Virus record (IMG/VR): IMGVR_UViG_3300028733_000003
Coordinates: 21,567 to 85,566 of that record
Direction: 5' to 3' (one strand)
DNA length: 64,000 nucleotides
From: a virus
This document shows positions 34,259 to 43,200 of the stretch, piece after piece. How positions within the stretch are numbered: the first letter of the stretch is position 1; the number at the start of each line of letters is the position of its first letter. The notes under the pieces were generated by a model that saw nothing but the letters and a program-made list of their open reading frames with translations, was not told the DNA's origin and did not search any database. Position numbers and translations under genes: made by a program.

Positions 34259-34759
34259 TTACTTCAGACGATACTTGTCCACCAACTCTTTATTCATGGT
34301 GTCGGTGGCTTCCCGCCATGCATCGGTCATCGGGTTCTTTTCCTTAAATACCCGGAGACACCGGGTCAGGGAGTAAACAGCTTGCATGAGCCTGATAGCC
34401 GGCTTGTTGAAGATGTCGAACCAAATGGCGTACATCCGGCAGAACGTCAGGACAACCATTTCATCAACGGTAACTACGATACCGCCGTCTTCACTGACGC
34501 TGACCCGATATGGGCCTTTGGTGAGGCCCTGGAGCTTGAGGCGAAGTATTGCCTCAACAGCCGTCGGGTTCTCGATCAGTGCCTTGGCCATCTCGATCTT
34601 GCCGAGTCGCGCTTCAGCCACACCCTTATCCAGCCGACCTTCTTCGAGATCATCGGTCACTGATTGCTCGGCAACTTTGGACTCCAGCAGGGCTTTGGCC
34701 AGACAGGTCGAAGCAGCGACTGCGGCGGAAACTTCACGAGCGGAAATGGTGATCTGCAT
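34259..34759 (-). CDS. Unknown protein
   Basis: 166 residues from the ATG at 34759 with an AGGAGA box. Ala/Glu-rich helical N-terminal two thirds with a short strand pair YRVSVSEDGGIVVTVDE, then more helices. Function unknown. Confidence 0.65.
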   Translation of the reverse strand: MQITISAREVSAAVAASTCLAKALLESKVAEQSVTDDLEEGRLDKGVAEARLGKIEMAKALIENPTAVEAILRLKLQGLTKGPYRVSVSEDGGIVVTVDEMVVLTFCRMYAIWFDIFNKPAIRLMQAVYSLTRCLRVFKEKNPMTDAWREATDTMNKELVDKYRLK

Positions 34760-34843
34760 GATAATTCTCCTGTTCATGCGGTTTAGGATAGGAGACATTC
34801 CTATCCAGAAAGTGAAACTGTTAACCACAGTCTCTGAGGTTTT

Positions 34844-34867
34844 AAGAGCGCTAGTAATAGCGCTCTT
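34844..34867. terminator. Hairpin terminator
   Basis: 10-bp perfect arms AAGAGCGCTA/TAGCGCTCTT with a 4-nt loop, between the genes at 34900 and 34759. Confidence 0.75.
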
Positions 34868-34899
34868 AAAAATGGGGACTAAGCCCCATTGTGTATTAC

Positions 34900-35490
34900 T
34901 TACTTGCCGGCGATGTACTGAATCGCCTTGGCAAGCTCGACCTCCCTGCCCGAAGAGATGTTGAAGTACTCAGCCGCATTTCGCGACTGATGCATGATGC
35001 CACCATGCTCGGCGTACATGGTACAGAAAATCTCACTCCATGCTTCCACCCAGCGTTGCCGTCCGGAACCGGCACCGCATTCACACGGGTGAGCCATGAA
35101 AGCGGCCTTCATGCATTCATTGCCCAGGATCTCGTAGATACATGACGACAGCTCTTTCTTGTACTTTACCGGAGAGAAGTACAGTGCCTCGGCGGTCTTG
35201 CGATCCAGACCGCACTCCATCAGGTCGGCAATCTTGCCCTCACGGGCAATACCCTTGGTCCTGGGAGTGGTGCCAACCAGAACCATTGTGCCCACATAGG
35301 CCTTACCCATCGTGGCCACCCACTTGGCGACCCAATCACCGGCAAGCTGCACGCCGTCAATTTCACGGCGATAGCAATCATCATTGCCGGGCATGTGCCC
35401 GACCACACCGGCCCTGTAGGCCGCGATGTCATCGAGTTCTTTGGCAGTACGGGCTTCAATACCAAAATCGATTTCACAGATAGTGCTCAC
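34900..35490 (-). CDS. Unknown protein
   Basis: 196 residues. The GTG at 35490 follows AGGAGA and starts the strand STICEIDFGIEA; readings further upstream lack a box. Ala/Gly-rich alpha/beta protein with a Cys pair (PCECGAGSG). No family known. Confidence 0.65.
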   Translation of the reverse strand: MSTICEIDFGIEARTAKELDDIAAYRAGVVGHMPGNDDCYRREIDGVQLAGDWVAKWVATMGKAYVGTMVLVGTTPRTKGIAREGKIADLMECGLDRKTAEALYFSPVKYKKELSSCIYEILGNECMKAAFMAHPCECGAGSGRQRWVEAWSEIFCTMYAEHGGIMHQSRNAAEYFNISSGREVELAKAIQYIAGK

Positions 35491-35590
35491 GATTTTTCTC
35501 CTGTTCGTGATATTGCAGATGACTTCACTGTCATCTAAAAATGAGCCTGATAACCCCAGGCTCCCAAGGTACAAAGCACCACTTCGACGA

Positions 35591-35617
35591 ATGGGCTTTG
35601 TCTGTATCAAAGCCCAT
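35591..35617. terminator. Hairpin terminator
   Basis: 10-bp perfect arms ATGGGCTTTG/CAAAGCCCAT directly downstream of the gene at 35619. Confidence 0.8.
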
Positions 35618-35618
35618 C

Positions 35619-35915
35619 CTAGTCCCCTATAAACAAGTTGACTTCCTTATTTCCTGCCGAGCACCCGGCAACAGTGATCAGTGACTTGACCAGTTTGATG
35701 GTATCGCGATCCATTGAAATACCAAGCCCTTTGGAGTTCTGGTTGAAATACCATTCTCCTGTAAACCTGTCACGGTTCACGCTCAGATACGTTCCTCCTT
35801 GAAGATAGATTGCCACGTGGTCGTCTCCGGCCACTCGTATTCCCAGGATGTCTTTACCTGGGACATAGTTCCCCGCGACCTCACGGGCTATCGCAAAAGC
35901 GGTCTCTTTCAACAT
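35619..35915 (-). CDS. Unknown small protein
   Basis: 98 residues, ATG at 35915 with GGAGGG box. Strand-rich (HVAIYLQGGTYLSV, GEWYFNQ) with a central Asp/Arg region. A 26-codon frame starting at 35961 with a GGAGA box overlaps its start and could be a leader or a chance frame. Confidence 0.6.
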   Translation of the reverse strand: MLKETAFAIAREVAGNYVPGKDILGIRVAGDDHVAIYLQGGTYLSVNRDRFTGEWYFNQNSKGLGISMDRDTIKLVKSLITVAGCSAGNKEVNLFIGD

Positions 35916-36021
35916 GATCCCTCCGAAGAGTTAGAATGGTAATGCTGGAATTCGTATTCATGGTTTTTCTCCGTTCCATGAGGTTAATTAACGACCACCC
36001 TTTTAGATGATCCGCGAATTG

Positions 36022-36121
36022 GTTTACATGGGAGTTCCGAAGTATTGTGATCTGCTATTTGTGTTAGCGTATCTCTCTAGGTGGAACCCCCATGTAACTG
36101 AGGCAGTTCTATTCTGCCTCA
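36022..36121. terminator. Long imperfect inverted repeat plus hairpin
   Basis: GTTTACATGGG(a)GTTCC at 36022-36038 pairs with GGAAC(cc)CCCATGTAAC at 36083-36098 around a 44-nt loop. An 8-bp hairpin TGAGGCAG/CTGCCTCA at 36099-36121 overlaps the stop of the next gene. Either could end the leftward transcript. Confidence 0.65.
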
Positions 36122-36474
36122 TGCTGGCAAGCCAGCAGTGTTTCAGTTCGAGAGATGAAGTCTTCCAGACCTTCTTTCTCAAACTGGTAGGTAAATATCC
36201 CATCTTCCCACTTCGCGTGGAAGGCATCACTGCCATCGACGGCAATTGCGATAGTAGCTATGTAGTAGTTGCGACCTTGGTCGTCACTATCATCCATAAC
36301 GCTAACGGTCCTGACAGTAGCAACCTTGCTGCCATCAATATATACGACATCATCCTCCCCGGTGTTCAGAGAGTTAATGATGGACGATGCCTTGGTGTTG
36401 AAGAGGTGCTTGACGACTTCTTCTGCAACGACGCAGATCTCAAACGTGGAAGTGCCAGTGAGTTGCTTTGACAT
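36109..36474 (-). CDS. Unknown small protein
   Basis: 121 residues from the ATG at 36474 (GGAG box). Contains a strand ladder (DVVYIDGSKVATVRTVSV, YYIATIAIAVDGSD) with acidic turns. Function unknown. Confidence 0.6.
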   Translation of the reverse strand: MSKQLTGTSTFEICVVAEEVVKHLFNTKASSIINSLNTGEDDVVYIDGSKVATVRTVSVMDDSDDQGRNYYIATIAIAVDGSDAFHAKWEDGIFTYQFEKEGLEDFISRTETLLACQHEAE

Positions 36475-36491
36475 GAGTGTCTCCAAACGAG

Positions 36492-36635
36492 TTAATGGCC
36501 TAGCATACGACGCCGAAGAGCAGCCGCTATTTCAGCAGCCACCCTCAGGTCGGTATCTTGAGTGTTGGGTGCCGCAAAGTGCGGCAGTTGTCCACCGGCA
36601 GACCGATGGACTTGAGCGGTAAAGCTTTTGTCCAT
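36492..36635 (-). CDS. Small basic protein, 47 residues
   Basis: ATG at 36635 with GGAG upstream. Begins MDKSFTAQVH and ends with a helix rich in Ala and Arg (IAAALRRRMLGH). Codon use like neighbours. Function unknown. Confidence 0.5.
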   Translation of the reverse strand: MDKSFTAQVHRSAGGQLPHFAAPNTQDTDLRVAAEIAAALRRRMLGH

Positions 36636-36661
36636 GGTAGGCTCCTTGGTGGACAGCTTGA

Positions 36662-36916
36662 TTAGTAAGGCTTGTAAGCCTCAGGGCGAGCACTACGATC
36701 GGCTCTGTTGGCAGCATCCATCTTAGCAGATGCTGCATCCTTAGCCGCGCATTCGGCGGCAATGTGGCCTGTATAGCAGCCGGTGATGTGCGAGGTGAAC
36801 TCCTGCTGTGCAGCCACAATAGCTTTCTCAGTAGGGCTAGTGACATACTCGCCGGCAAACAGCAGTCCAGTATAAATAGCCAGAGCGATAATGATGCCGC
36901 CGATGATCTTAAACAT
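36662..36916 (-). CDS. Small membrane protein
   Basis: 84 residues, ATG at 36916. One N-terminal membrane segment (IIGGIIIALAIYTGLLFA, about 4-21) then an Ala-rich helical soluble part with two Cys residues (near 47 and 56). The soluble part would face the periplasm or cytoplasm; topology is not decided by charge. Confidence 0.65.
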   Translation of the reverse strand: MFKIIGGIIIALAIYTGLLFAGEYVTSPTEKAIVAAQQEFTSHITGCYTGHIAAECAAKDAASAKMDAANRADRSARPEAYKPY

Positions 36917-37038
36917 TTTAGTCTCCTTGACTAAGTTGATAGATTGAATTCGATAACCTCGAACTCATGGGTACAAAGCTTACTCTTGCGAATAAGCTTT
37001 GTCAAGCAGTCCGAAGACTGCTGGATTTAGAGGCTCTC

Positions 37039-37404
37039 TTACAAGAACCTCTTGAAGAACTCGATGACTTCAGGGATGTTGTCATCGAATGTGTAAGTAA
37101 TGCTGCCCGGTTGCTTACTCACAAGTAGGTATGTGGTGTTGACAGGATGACGAATCTCCATCCTGGTGATGGTGATGTCGTGGCGCCACCCGTCGTCAGC
37201 TTCGAACTGATGAATTTCCTTATCATACGCCGTAAACCACATTGCATCCGCACGGGTGTCGTCGTAGAACCCATCATAAACTCCTTCCTTAAACTTACTA
37301 AGGAAGCGATCTATTGCCACATCACCGAGCTTACATACTTCCCTTAAAAAATCAGGGATGACATCCATTGTCCCGTTGTTGACGCGGGTGATTTGTTTGA
37401 TCAT
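37039..37404 (-). CDS. Unknown small protein
   Basis: 121 residues from the ATG at 37404 (GGAGAAAA box). Alternating helices and strands, acidic, aromatic-rich (FTAYDKEIHQF, ITYTFDDN). Last gene before the helicase terminator. Function unknown. Confidence 0.6.
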   Translation of the reverse strand: MIKQITRVNNGTMDVIPDFLREVCKLGDVAIDRFLSKFKEGVYDGFYDDTRADAMWFTAYDKEIHQFEADDGWRHDITITRMEIRHPVNTTYLLVSKQPGSITYTFDDNIPEVIEFFKRFL

Positions 37405-37538
37405 GATTTTCTCCATTAAATGTTAGTAGAAGATGAGGAATAGGATTGATTTCTATTCCAACTCACGCTAGGAATATGTAACTGAAAATATCTATAACAC
37501 AGCTTTTAAGACCAAAAAAGAAAAGAATATAGAAGGGC

Positions 37539-37582
37539 ATATAGCCTACCAGGGATGCGAAAGCATCCCTGGTAGGCTATAT
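37539..37582. terminator. 20-bp hairpin terminator
   Basis: 20-bp perfect arms with a GAAA loop, starting at the last base of the helicase stop. Among the strongest hairpins in the window; it closes the conserved replication and transcription block. Confidence 0.92.
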
Positions 37583-39114
37583 TAGACCACTCTTGGTAAT
37601 ACATCCGTGTAGAATGAAGCAGAACGTGACTTGAGTAATTCAGACTTTGCAAAGTGATAATCCATCTGTTTCGGAATATCCTTACACGCCATGTAATAGA
37701 ACCTAGGCGTAGTGCCATCGCTCATCTCACGAGTACGGCCGAATGCTTGCAGATTGGACTTAGGGCTTCTCACACCCGTCGTCATGATTGTACAGAACAG
37801 TTTCTTAATGTCATGACCAGTCCCAGAGGACAGAATCGTTGACACCCGGATATCTGGCTCTAGCAAATTCTCATAAGGATCGTCATCCACATACCTACGG
37901 ATATCCAGGTCAGGATGCTGCTCCCTCAAAAACTTAGTCAAGCGAGTAGCGAAGTCAATCGTTGCCACAAGGATAAGCAACCTGAAACCAGGCTGTCTGT
38001 CCTTATGTCGCACAAACCCAATGTTCACCACATCATCAATTAAACGCATGTAGTTATTCAGAGTGGGGATGTGCTTGGCAATCGACTTCTCAAATGCCGT
38101 ATGGGAATACGTTGTTGATCCATATTCAGTAGTGCGGATCTTCTGTGGCGTATAGAGATTCCACAACACAGCAGTTGTTGCCACATACTTGACATACTCC
38201 CCACCACCAAACCGGTTCTTCTTCGGAAACACAATAGAGTACATGCGTTCCATGAACTGATCATCATCAATGAGCGTGGCAGATAGCGCATAGCTTCTGC
38301 CAGTATGCATGTACGAATACATGCAGTAGTTCAAGTGGAAGTCCAAGTGAACTTCATCATTGATGATAAGACCAATACCAAGCGTGGGATAGATCTCTTG
38401 TGGGTGAGTGTGTCCGAGGTTCACGAATAGCTCAGGATTACCCTCAAATGCCTTCAGATAAGCCTGCAGAGTCTTGTTGCTAAAGATGAGGATCTTTGCT
38501 TTTAGTTTCTTCTTTCTAGCAAGATCAAGCACCTTCTCAAGAGCTTCACCACCCTTGATCACCATTACGTCTTTGCGCTTGAGCTTTAGGGTATCAAGAC
38601 ATGCTTGAGCCCACTGGCTAGTGAATTGAGCGCGGACCACAATACCTGTGCGCCGCCCCACTTGGGCAGCACTGTATAATGCCGAGACTGTCTTTCCTTT
38701 CCCTGTCTGGATGCCTACGAGTTGGTTTGTCTCGCTTGGATCATTCAGGAACCCAGGTATTTCTATCTGGTGAGGACGAAGCACCCACTCAGGTCTGACT
38801 TCTAGCTTCACCTCCACACCCAGGTTAGGCTCATGAGCTGTGATGGTGTATGAATCCTCATCAAGGAAACTCCCCTTGATCATCTCCAGAAAACCAGGCA
38901 ACTGGTTTATATGGAAGCGAAAAACGTTTGATCGACCCTCTCTGGTTGAGTAGACGGCTGCAATTGTTCTGAAACTCTCCCCACGTTTACGGGAGAATTG
39001 ATACTGAATAAACTGGCTACCAAACCTCCTGATAATGTCTCGTCCGAGACCGGTCAGCACAGTGACCTTAAAGTTGTGGGAGAATGTTTCAATTTCAAAA
39101 TGCTTCTCAGCCAT
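37582..39114 (-). CDS. Superfamily 2 helicase, UvsW-like
   Basis: 510 residues. Walker A-like IQTGKGKT at 135-142, motif II NDEVH near 250 (a DEVH box), motif III region SATL near 280, and motif VI LQAFGRTRE near 455. An N-terminal 100-residue domain precedes the helicase core, as in T4 UvsW and the phiKZ-family helicases. It probably remodels branched DNA or R-loops in replication, using ATP. It lies directly after the beta-prime C-terminal gene, the position of phiKZ gp75. Confidence 0.85.
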   Translation of the reverse strand: MAEKHFEIETFSHNFKVTVLTGLGRDIIRRFGSQFIQYQFSRKRGESFRTIAAVYSTREGRSNVFRFHINQLPGFLEMIKGSFLDEDSYTITAHEPNLGVEVKLEVRPEWVLRPHQIEIPGFLNDPSETNQLVGIQTGKGKTVSALYSAAQVGRRTGIVVRAQFTSQWAQACLDTLKLKRKDVMVIKGGEALEKVLDLARKKKLKAKILIFSNKTLQAYLKAFEGNPELFVNLGHTHPQEIYPTLGIGLIINDEVHLDFHLNYCMYSYMHTGRSYALSATLIDDDQFMERMYSIVFPKKNRFGGGEYVKYVATTAVLWNLYTPQKIRTTEYGSTTYSHTAFEKSIAKHIPTLNNYMRLIDDVVNIGFVRHKDRQPGFRLLILVATIDFATRLTKFLREQHPDLDIRRYVDDDPYENLLEPDIRVSTILSSGTGHDIKKLFCTIMTTGVRSPKSNLQAFGRTREMSDGTTPRFYYMACKDIPKQMDYHFAKSELLKSRSASFYTDVLPRVV

Positions 39115-39139
39115 CTTGTTACCACCAAAGAAAAATAAG

Positions 39140-39166
39140 GAGGATAGGGAATAAACCCCTATCCTC
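39140..39166. terminator. Hairpin terminator
   Basis: GAGGATAGGG/CCCTATCCTC arms between the beta-prime C-terminal gene and the helicase gene. Confidence 0.75.
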
Positions 39167-39173
39167 TCTGTGA

Positions 39174-42100
39174 CTACTGATGCAGATTGTAAATCACTTC
39201 TCTTGGCATCAGCAATGCATCGTAAGGGTGATCGGGTCGATCAGTCACCAGATATGTCTGCGGTGACAAAATTACCTCACGATGCTGTTGGAACGCAAAG
39301 CTGGCAGACAGACTGCGCATGGCCATGATACGACGCATCACACCAAACCCCCGTTTACCATCCGGCTTGGGTAGTGCATAATTGTTGTCTTCAGCAGACA
39401 CAATCATCACACCATACAGAATGGCTTCGAGGATGGACAGATGGATGTCGAGCTTCTCATTGACCAGATCATGGAAGTCACGCAAAAGCATCGTCGGAGA
39501 CGTGAACTTGTCACGCTTCTTCAATTCAGTTACGCGAGACTCGATCATCGCGGCAATATCCTAATATGTTCAGGTAGTTCGTTAAGCTACCCCCGCACCT
39601 TTACGTGCAGCTATATGTTTCCATATACGTACAGATCATATCACCATCTCTAATGACACTTTCGTCAAGAAGATGCTTCCCATTTCGAACCCCACTAGGG
39701 GTCCTACACCGTAGCAAGCGGTTGATCGTTGAACGTTCTTCCTATCTTGTCTCACGACAATACTTAGAAGCTTCGCTGCTGATTTTCCCTATTCCATTGT
39801 TTTCAAGCATTCACGTTTATCTTTTCAGATTACGCAGTAGCCAATGGACCTAACGGGACGTCCCAGCAATTAAGGAAGAAACATTTAGCCATCGCTGACT
39901 AAACGCGCTTTGTTTATAGTGTCAACACTTCCTCAAACACCCAGTCACCCAATTGCAAGTGGTTTTCCATCTTGTTTCTGACCACGAAATTGGATGCTTT
40001 GAATGTGGCACATACATCTTTCATAGTGGGAAAATCTATTTCCTCACCAGTTACCACATTCTTAGCCCTGATATGTTTCGGGGCATTAGGGTGTCTCTTA
40101 TAACTCGTTTCCCATGGTTCGTTTGTTTTGTATCTGAAAACATAACCCTTACACTCATACTTCTCAGGATTATTGACAGCTTTATGAATGGTGCTAAATC
40201 CCAGGTTTAGTTTCCTAGAAAGCTCCCGTACTGAATTTGCTTCGGTTACTATCCCTGATGCTGTATTGAGGGCTTGTACTTCTCCTCCAGCAAAGTTATC
40301 GACAACGTCGATCCTCATATCGGGATATTTCACTTTAGCAACTTCCACTATCTTGTTCACATTGTAACTAATGTTCCAGATCCGCAAACGCTTCATCAGC
40401 TCTGGAATTGTGTACAAAATTTCTATGGAATTATCAGGGTGAGTCAGAGTGATGGTATACTTGCTCTTCCTTATCAAGGCATCCTCATCAGACATCCATG
40501 GTGAATTGTCTTCGAGTTCTTTAATTTCATACCGGTCTCTAACTACCGTAGTTCGCTTTCTATTTGCTTTATCCTTGAACCTAGTGTTCTCATGCAACCC
40601 AATTGCTAGACAAACATGCTTAAAAGAGTCATAGGTCGTAACAACAGATGTTTTTATATCCCGGACTTTGTACTTCTTACCACCGTGATGCAAACCTGTT
40701 CGATATGCGTGTTGGATATTTTCTTTAAAGGAACACCATTCTAAGTTACTAGCATGGCAGTTATACTTATCGCCATCCATGTGATTTACCATGGGGTGAG
40801 CGAAATAGTCCCTATTATCTTTCCACGCCATCGCAACCATGCGGTGGATAAAAATCTTTTTGAAAAAACCTCTGTCGGGATCATATATCGAAATAGCCGG
40901 ATAATCATTGACTAGGACGATATTGGTCATCTCAGCACCACTCTCAACTTCAAGAACTTTGCCATCGATACTAACGGCATAATCCGTGTAATTGGGAACT
41001 ACTCTGTACTCACCTTTAACCACTACCGGCTCAGCAAAAACCATCACTTTGCCACTATTGGATTTTGTGAAAACAGGGTTGCAATCTACAAAACTAATAG
41101 CCTTGTAGTCTTGCGGTAGCCTCACCTCAAAGTGAGTTATGAGAGATAACCAAAACAAATCTACTGTTTCAACTTGACCGTACAAGTTTATCGTTATTTG
41201 GTTGTTAGCTATCGGTAAATCACAAACGGAACCATTTAGTTTACGAATCTCAGAATTCAGAGAAAGGATATAGTCATGATTACCAGGGATTTTTTTAAAC
41301 ATGCTACGATCTCAAGGATATTATCATACTATATCTGATCACTATGGAAACTTAGGCAGTTTCCACAAAACGGCTGTGATCCCCCATGTTGTATTGCTGC
41401 ATGGGAAGAGTAAGGAATGGCTTGTTGAAGTTCCACCCACTCAAGTCAACCAGATAGTGACCATACTCATTCGTCGTAAAACGTGCAGTCTTGATGTACT
41501 CGAGAGCATCAAATGACAAAGATGCAGTGCGGTTCTCGAACTTAACCGTAATCTCCTCACTGGTCTCGATCTTTCCATTGACGGTGTGCACACCGATCGA
41601 ATTGATGGCGCTCACGCGATAGATGTCAAGATCTCTGACATTGTCAATCTCGAATATGTCCGGAAGATTAGCCACTTCTTCCTTATCGAACGCGATGTGT
41701 GTTTTTCCTTTCTGTTTGATCAGGATATATGAGAGCCCATCCTTGGATGCGTCGATGAATCGCTTATGACGTGGTTCAATCTCCAGCTTCTTGATGACGG
41801 TACTGCCATCGAGGTGCTTGGTGGAAAGCACATTCTGCGATGCTTTCGCACACATTGAGATCGTGCATTGGTTGCCCAGGTTGTTGGTCTCATAGATACC
41901 CATGGCCAATTCACCGAAACATACCTCACACACACCGTCGGGATCATCGTGTTGGCACCCCATCGTGCTGCGGAACTTCAGGGTCTTACCGACGAGATGC
42001 GTGTCCTGAACTCGAACCACAGCCAACATCCCGGATTCTTCATCGATCACGTACCACTTGCCGATCAGGTGCTTGAAGTTACCTTGGGTAACACCCCACT

Positions 42101-42938
42101 CCATATAGTGCCGACTACCACAATCGCATTTATGAACACGCTTGAGGGTCATCGTCATCAGCTGCAGACGCCTGGAGAAGTACTCGGCAGTTTGCAGGTT
42201 GCGCTTGCTGAACTCCAGACTCTTCGATGCAGACCGAGACTCAATGAATGAGTCATGGAACAACTTGAAGCCCATCGCATATCCGCGCATGATGGGGTAC
42301 TGAAAACGCCACGAGTTCGTATCGGTCAGATATCCGCGCACCGATATGCACTGGAGCATTTGCGGCTCCTTGACGGTCTTGTATCGGGCAGCACGAGCCA
42401 GTGCATTGTTCCTCAGATCCGGATCAGTTCTGATGATGTTCAGCACTTGTTTATGAGTGCTAGCAATGGACTCCTCATTGGGTTGGGCTTCTTCATTGAG
42501 TTTCTTGATCTTGGGATGAACCAGGATCTCAACAAAGTCCAAGGCGTTGAGACTACCGATACATTCTTCGGTCCTCACCACCATGTCATTGTAAAGCCTG
42601 TTGTAATGGGAGTACACTCGTCTTGCCAGCAGATCCATGGAAACAGATGGATTGCAGTCGTGCGTATCCCAAGCCACCGTGTTGAGCAACTTGTTGAGCA
42701 TACCGCGCTCAAAAGAGCCATCCTTCAAAATGGATCTCAGATGGTGCTTGAACAGCAGAGGAGTAGAACCGAACTCCCGGTGGAACTCCCAGAAGTAACG
42801 AGAGAAGATAGTTTCGTTACCGCTACAAATCTGCACTTCTCCATCATCGAATTCAATTTCAATTTCTTTTATGTATTCCAGCTCCCAGATGGCTTGCAGG
42901 GACAGTTCCAAAAAGCTTCTTGCCTTAGTGCGTTCCAT
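39174..42938 (-). CDS. RNA polymerase beta-prime C-terminal subunit (non-virion enzyme), interrupted by a group I intron
   Basis: Exon 1 is 42938-41358 and exon 2 is 39560-39174; joined they encode 655 residues. Exon 1 has the bridge-helix and trigger-loop region (MRGYAMGFKLFHDSFIESR around 217-235) and a Cys-rich zinc region (CDCGSRH near 271; C328, C337, C340). Exon 2 continues with DIAAMIESRVTELKK and the end of beta-prime. Without splicing the product stops at FVETA. By gene order next to the beta C-terminal gene this is the counterpart of phiKZ gp74, in the RNA polymerase that works inside the phage nucleus. The exact splice point could be one base to the right (same protein). Confidence 0.82.
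39914..41302 (-). CDS. HNH homing endonuclease within the intron
   Basis: 462 residues. The HNH region has MVNHMDGDKYN...NLEWCSF near 168-190 (H, N and H-type metal ligands), preceded by a NUMOD-like IHRMVAMAW. C-terminal repeats containing KTNEPWE, V..ANSVRELSRKLNLG and similar helix-turn-helix-like NUMOD units supply DNA recognition. This type cuts an intron-less allele so the intron is copied in by repair. A GATATAGTATG element lies about 25 bp before the start, perhaps its own promoter. Related endonucleases in other jumbo phages have been shown to disable competing phages. Confidence 0.88.
   Translation of the reverse strand: MFKKIPGNHDYILSLNSEIRKLNGSVCDLPIANNQITINLYGQVETVDLFWLSLITHFEVRLPQDYKAISFVDCNPVFTKSNSGKVMVFAEPVVVKGEYRVVPNYTDYAVSIDGKVLEVESGAEMTNIVLVNDYPAISIYDPDRGFFKKIFIHRMVAMAWKDNRDYFAHPMVNHMDGDKYNCHASNLEWCSFKENIQHAYRTGLHHGGKKYKVRDIKTSVVTTYDSFKHVCLAIGLHENTRFKDKANRKRTTVVRDRYEIKELEDNSPWMSDEDALIRKSKYTITLTHPDNSIEILYTIPELMKRLRIWNISYNVNKIVEVAKVKYPDMRIDVVDNFAGGEVQALNTASGIVTEANSVRELSRKLNLGFSTIHKAVNNPEKYECKGYVFRYKTNEPWETSYKRHPNAPKHIRAKNVVTGEEIDFPTMKDVCATFKASNFVVRNKMENHLQLGDWVFEEVLTL
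41325..41335 (-). promoter_or_regulatory. Putative promoter element GATATAGTATG
   Basis: Inside the intron, about 23 bp upstream of the HNH start; identical to an element upstream of chimallin (59875-59885) and similar to one upstream of 17612. It would let the endonuclease be made apart from its host gene. Confidence 0.4.
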
Positions 42939-43146
42939 CCGAATCCTCTTTTTTGTAATCCAGGATTTTGATTTTTGCTTCGTGAATCAGAGACTTGCGA
43001 TAGCTGGCATCGATGTCCCAGTCTTCCTTAATGGCAATGCCACTTCCCACATCGGAGTTATGAATGCACTGCGCCAGCACTACCGCTGCAGCATCAATAC
43101 TGTTGATACCATTAATGATGGCACCAATATTGAGGGTGTCCTGCAT
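42925..43146 (-). CDS. Unknown small protein
   Basis: 73 residues, ATG at 43146 after AAGGAG. Hydrophobic N-terminal half (LNIGAIINGINSIDAAAVVLAQC) and charged C-terminus. Its end overlaps the start of the beta-prime C-terminal gene by 14 bases, so the two are probably coupled. Function unknown. Confidence 0.6.
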   Translation of the reverse strand: MQDTLNIGAIINGINSIDAAAVVLAQCIHNSDVGSGIAIKEDWDIDASYRKSLIHEAKIKILDYKKEDSDGTH

Positions 43147-43170
43147 GTTACTCTTATCTCCTTGTTATTG

Positions 43171-43196
43171 ATGAGAGGGAGAATTCTCCCTCTCAT
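43171..43196. terminator. Palindromic hairpin
   Basis: 13-bp arms ATGAGAGGGAGAA and its complement, with no loop, between the beta C-terminal gene and the next gene downstream. May terminate or just attenuate leftward transcription. Confidence 0.6.
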
Positions 43197-43200
43197 TGAT

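Larger units (their letters stand above)
39561..41357 (-). ncRNA. Group I intron with HNH endonuclease gene (1797 nt)
   Basis: Exon 1 ends ...GGAAACT, which pairs with AGTTTCC just inside the intron (P1-like), and the intron ends in G. Core elements on the minus strand: TAATTGCTGGGACGTCC at 39856-39872, GTTCAACGATCA at 39723-39734, and GTGATATGATCT at 39633-39644. The endonuclease gene lies 55 nt inside the 5' end, upstream of the core. The P1 closing pair is U-A rather than the usual U.G, so the exact 5' splice site is somewhat uncertain. Confidence 0.85.
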
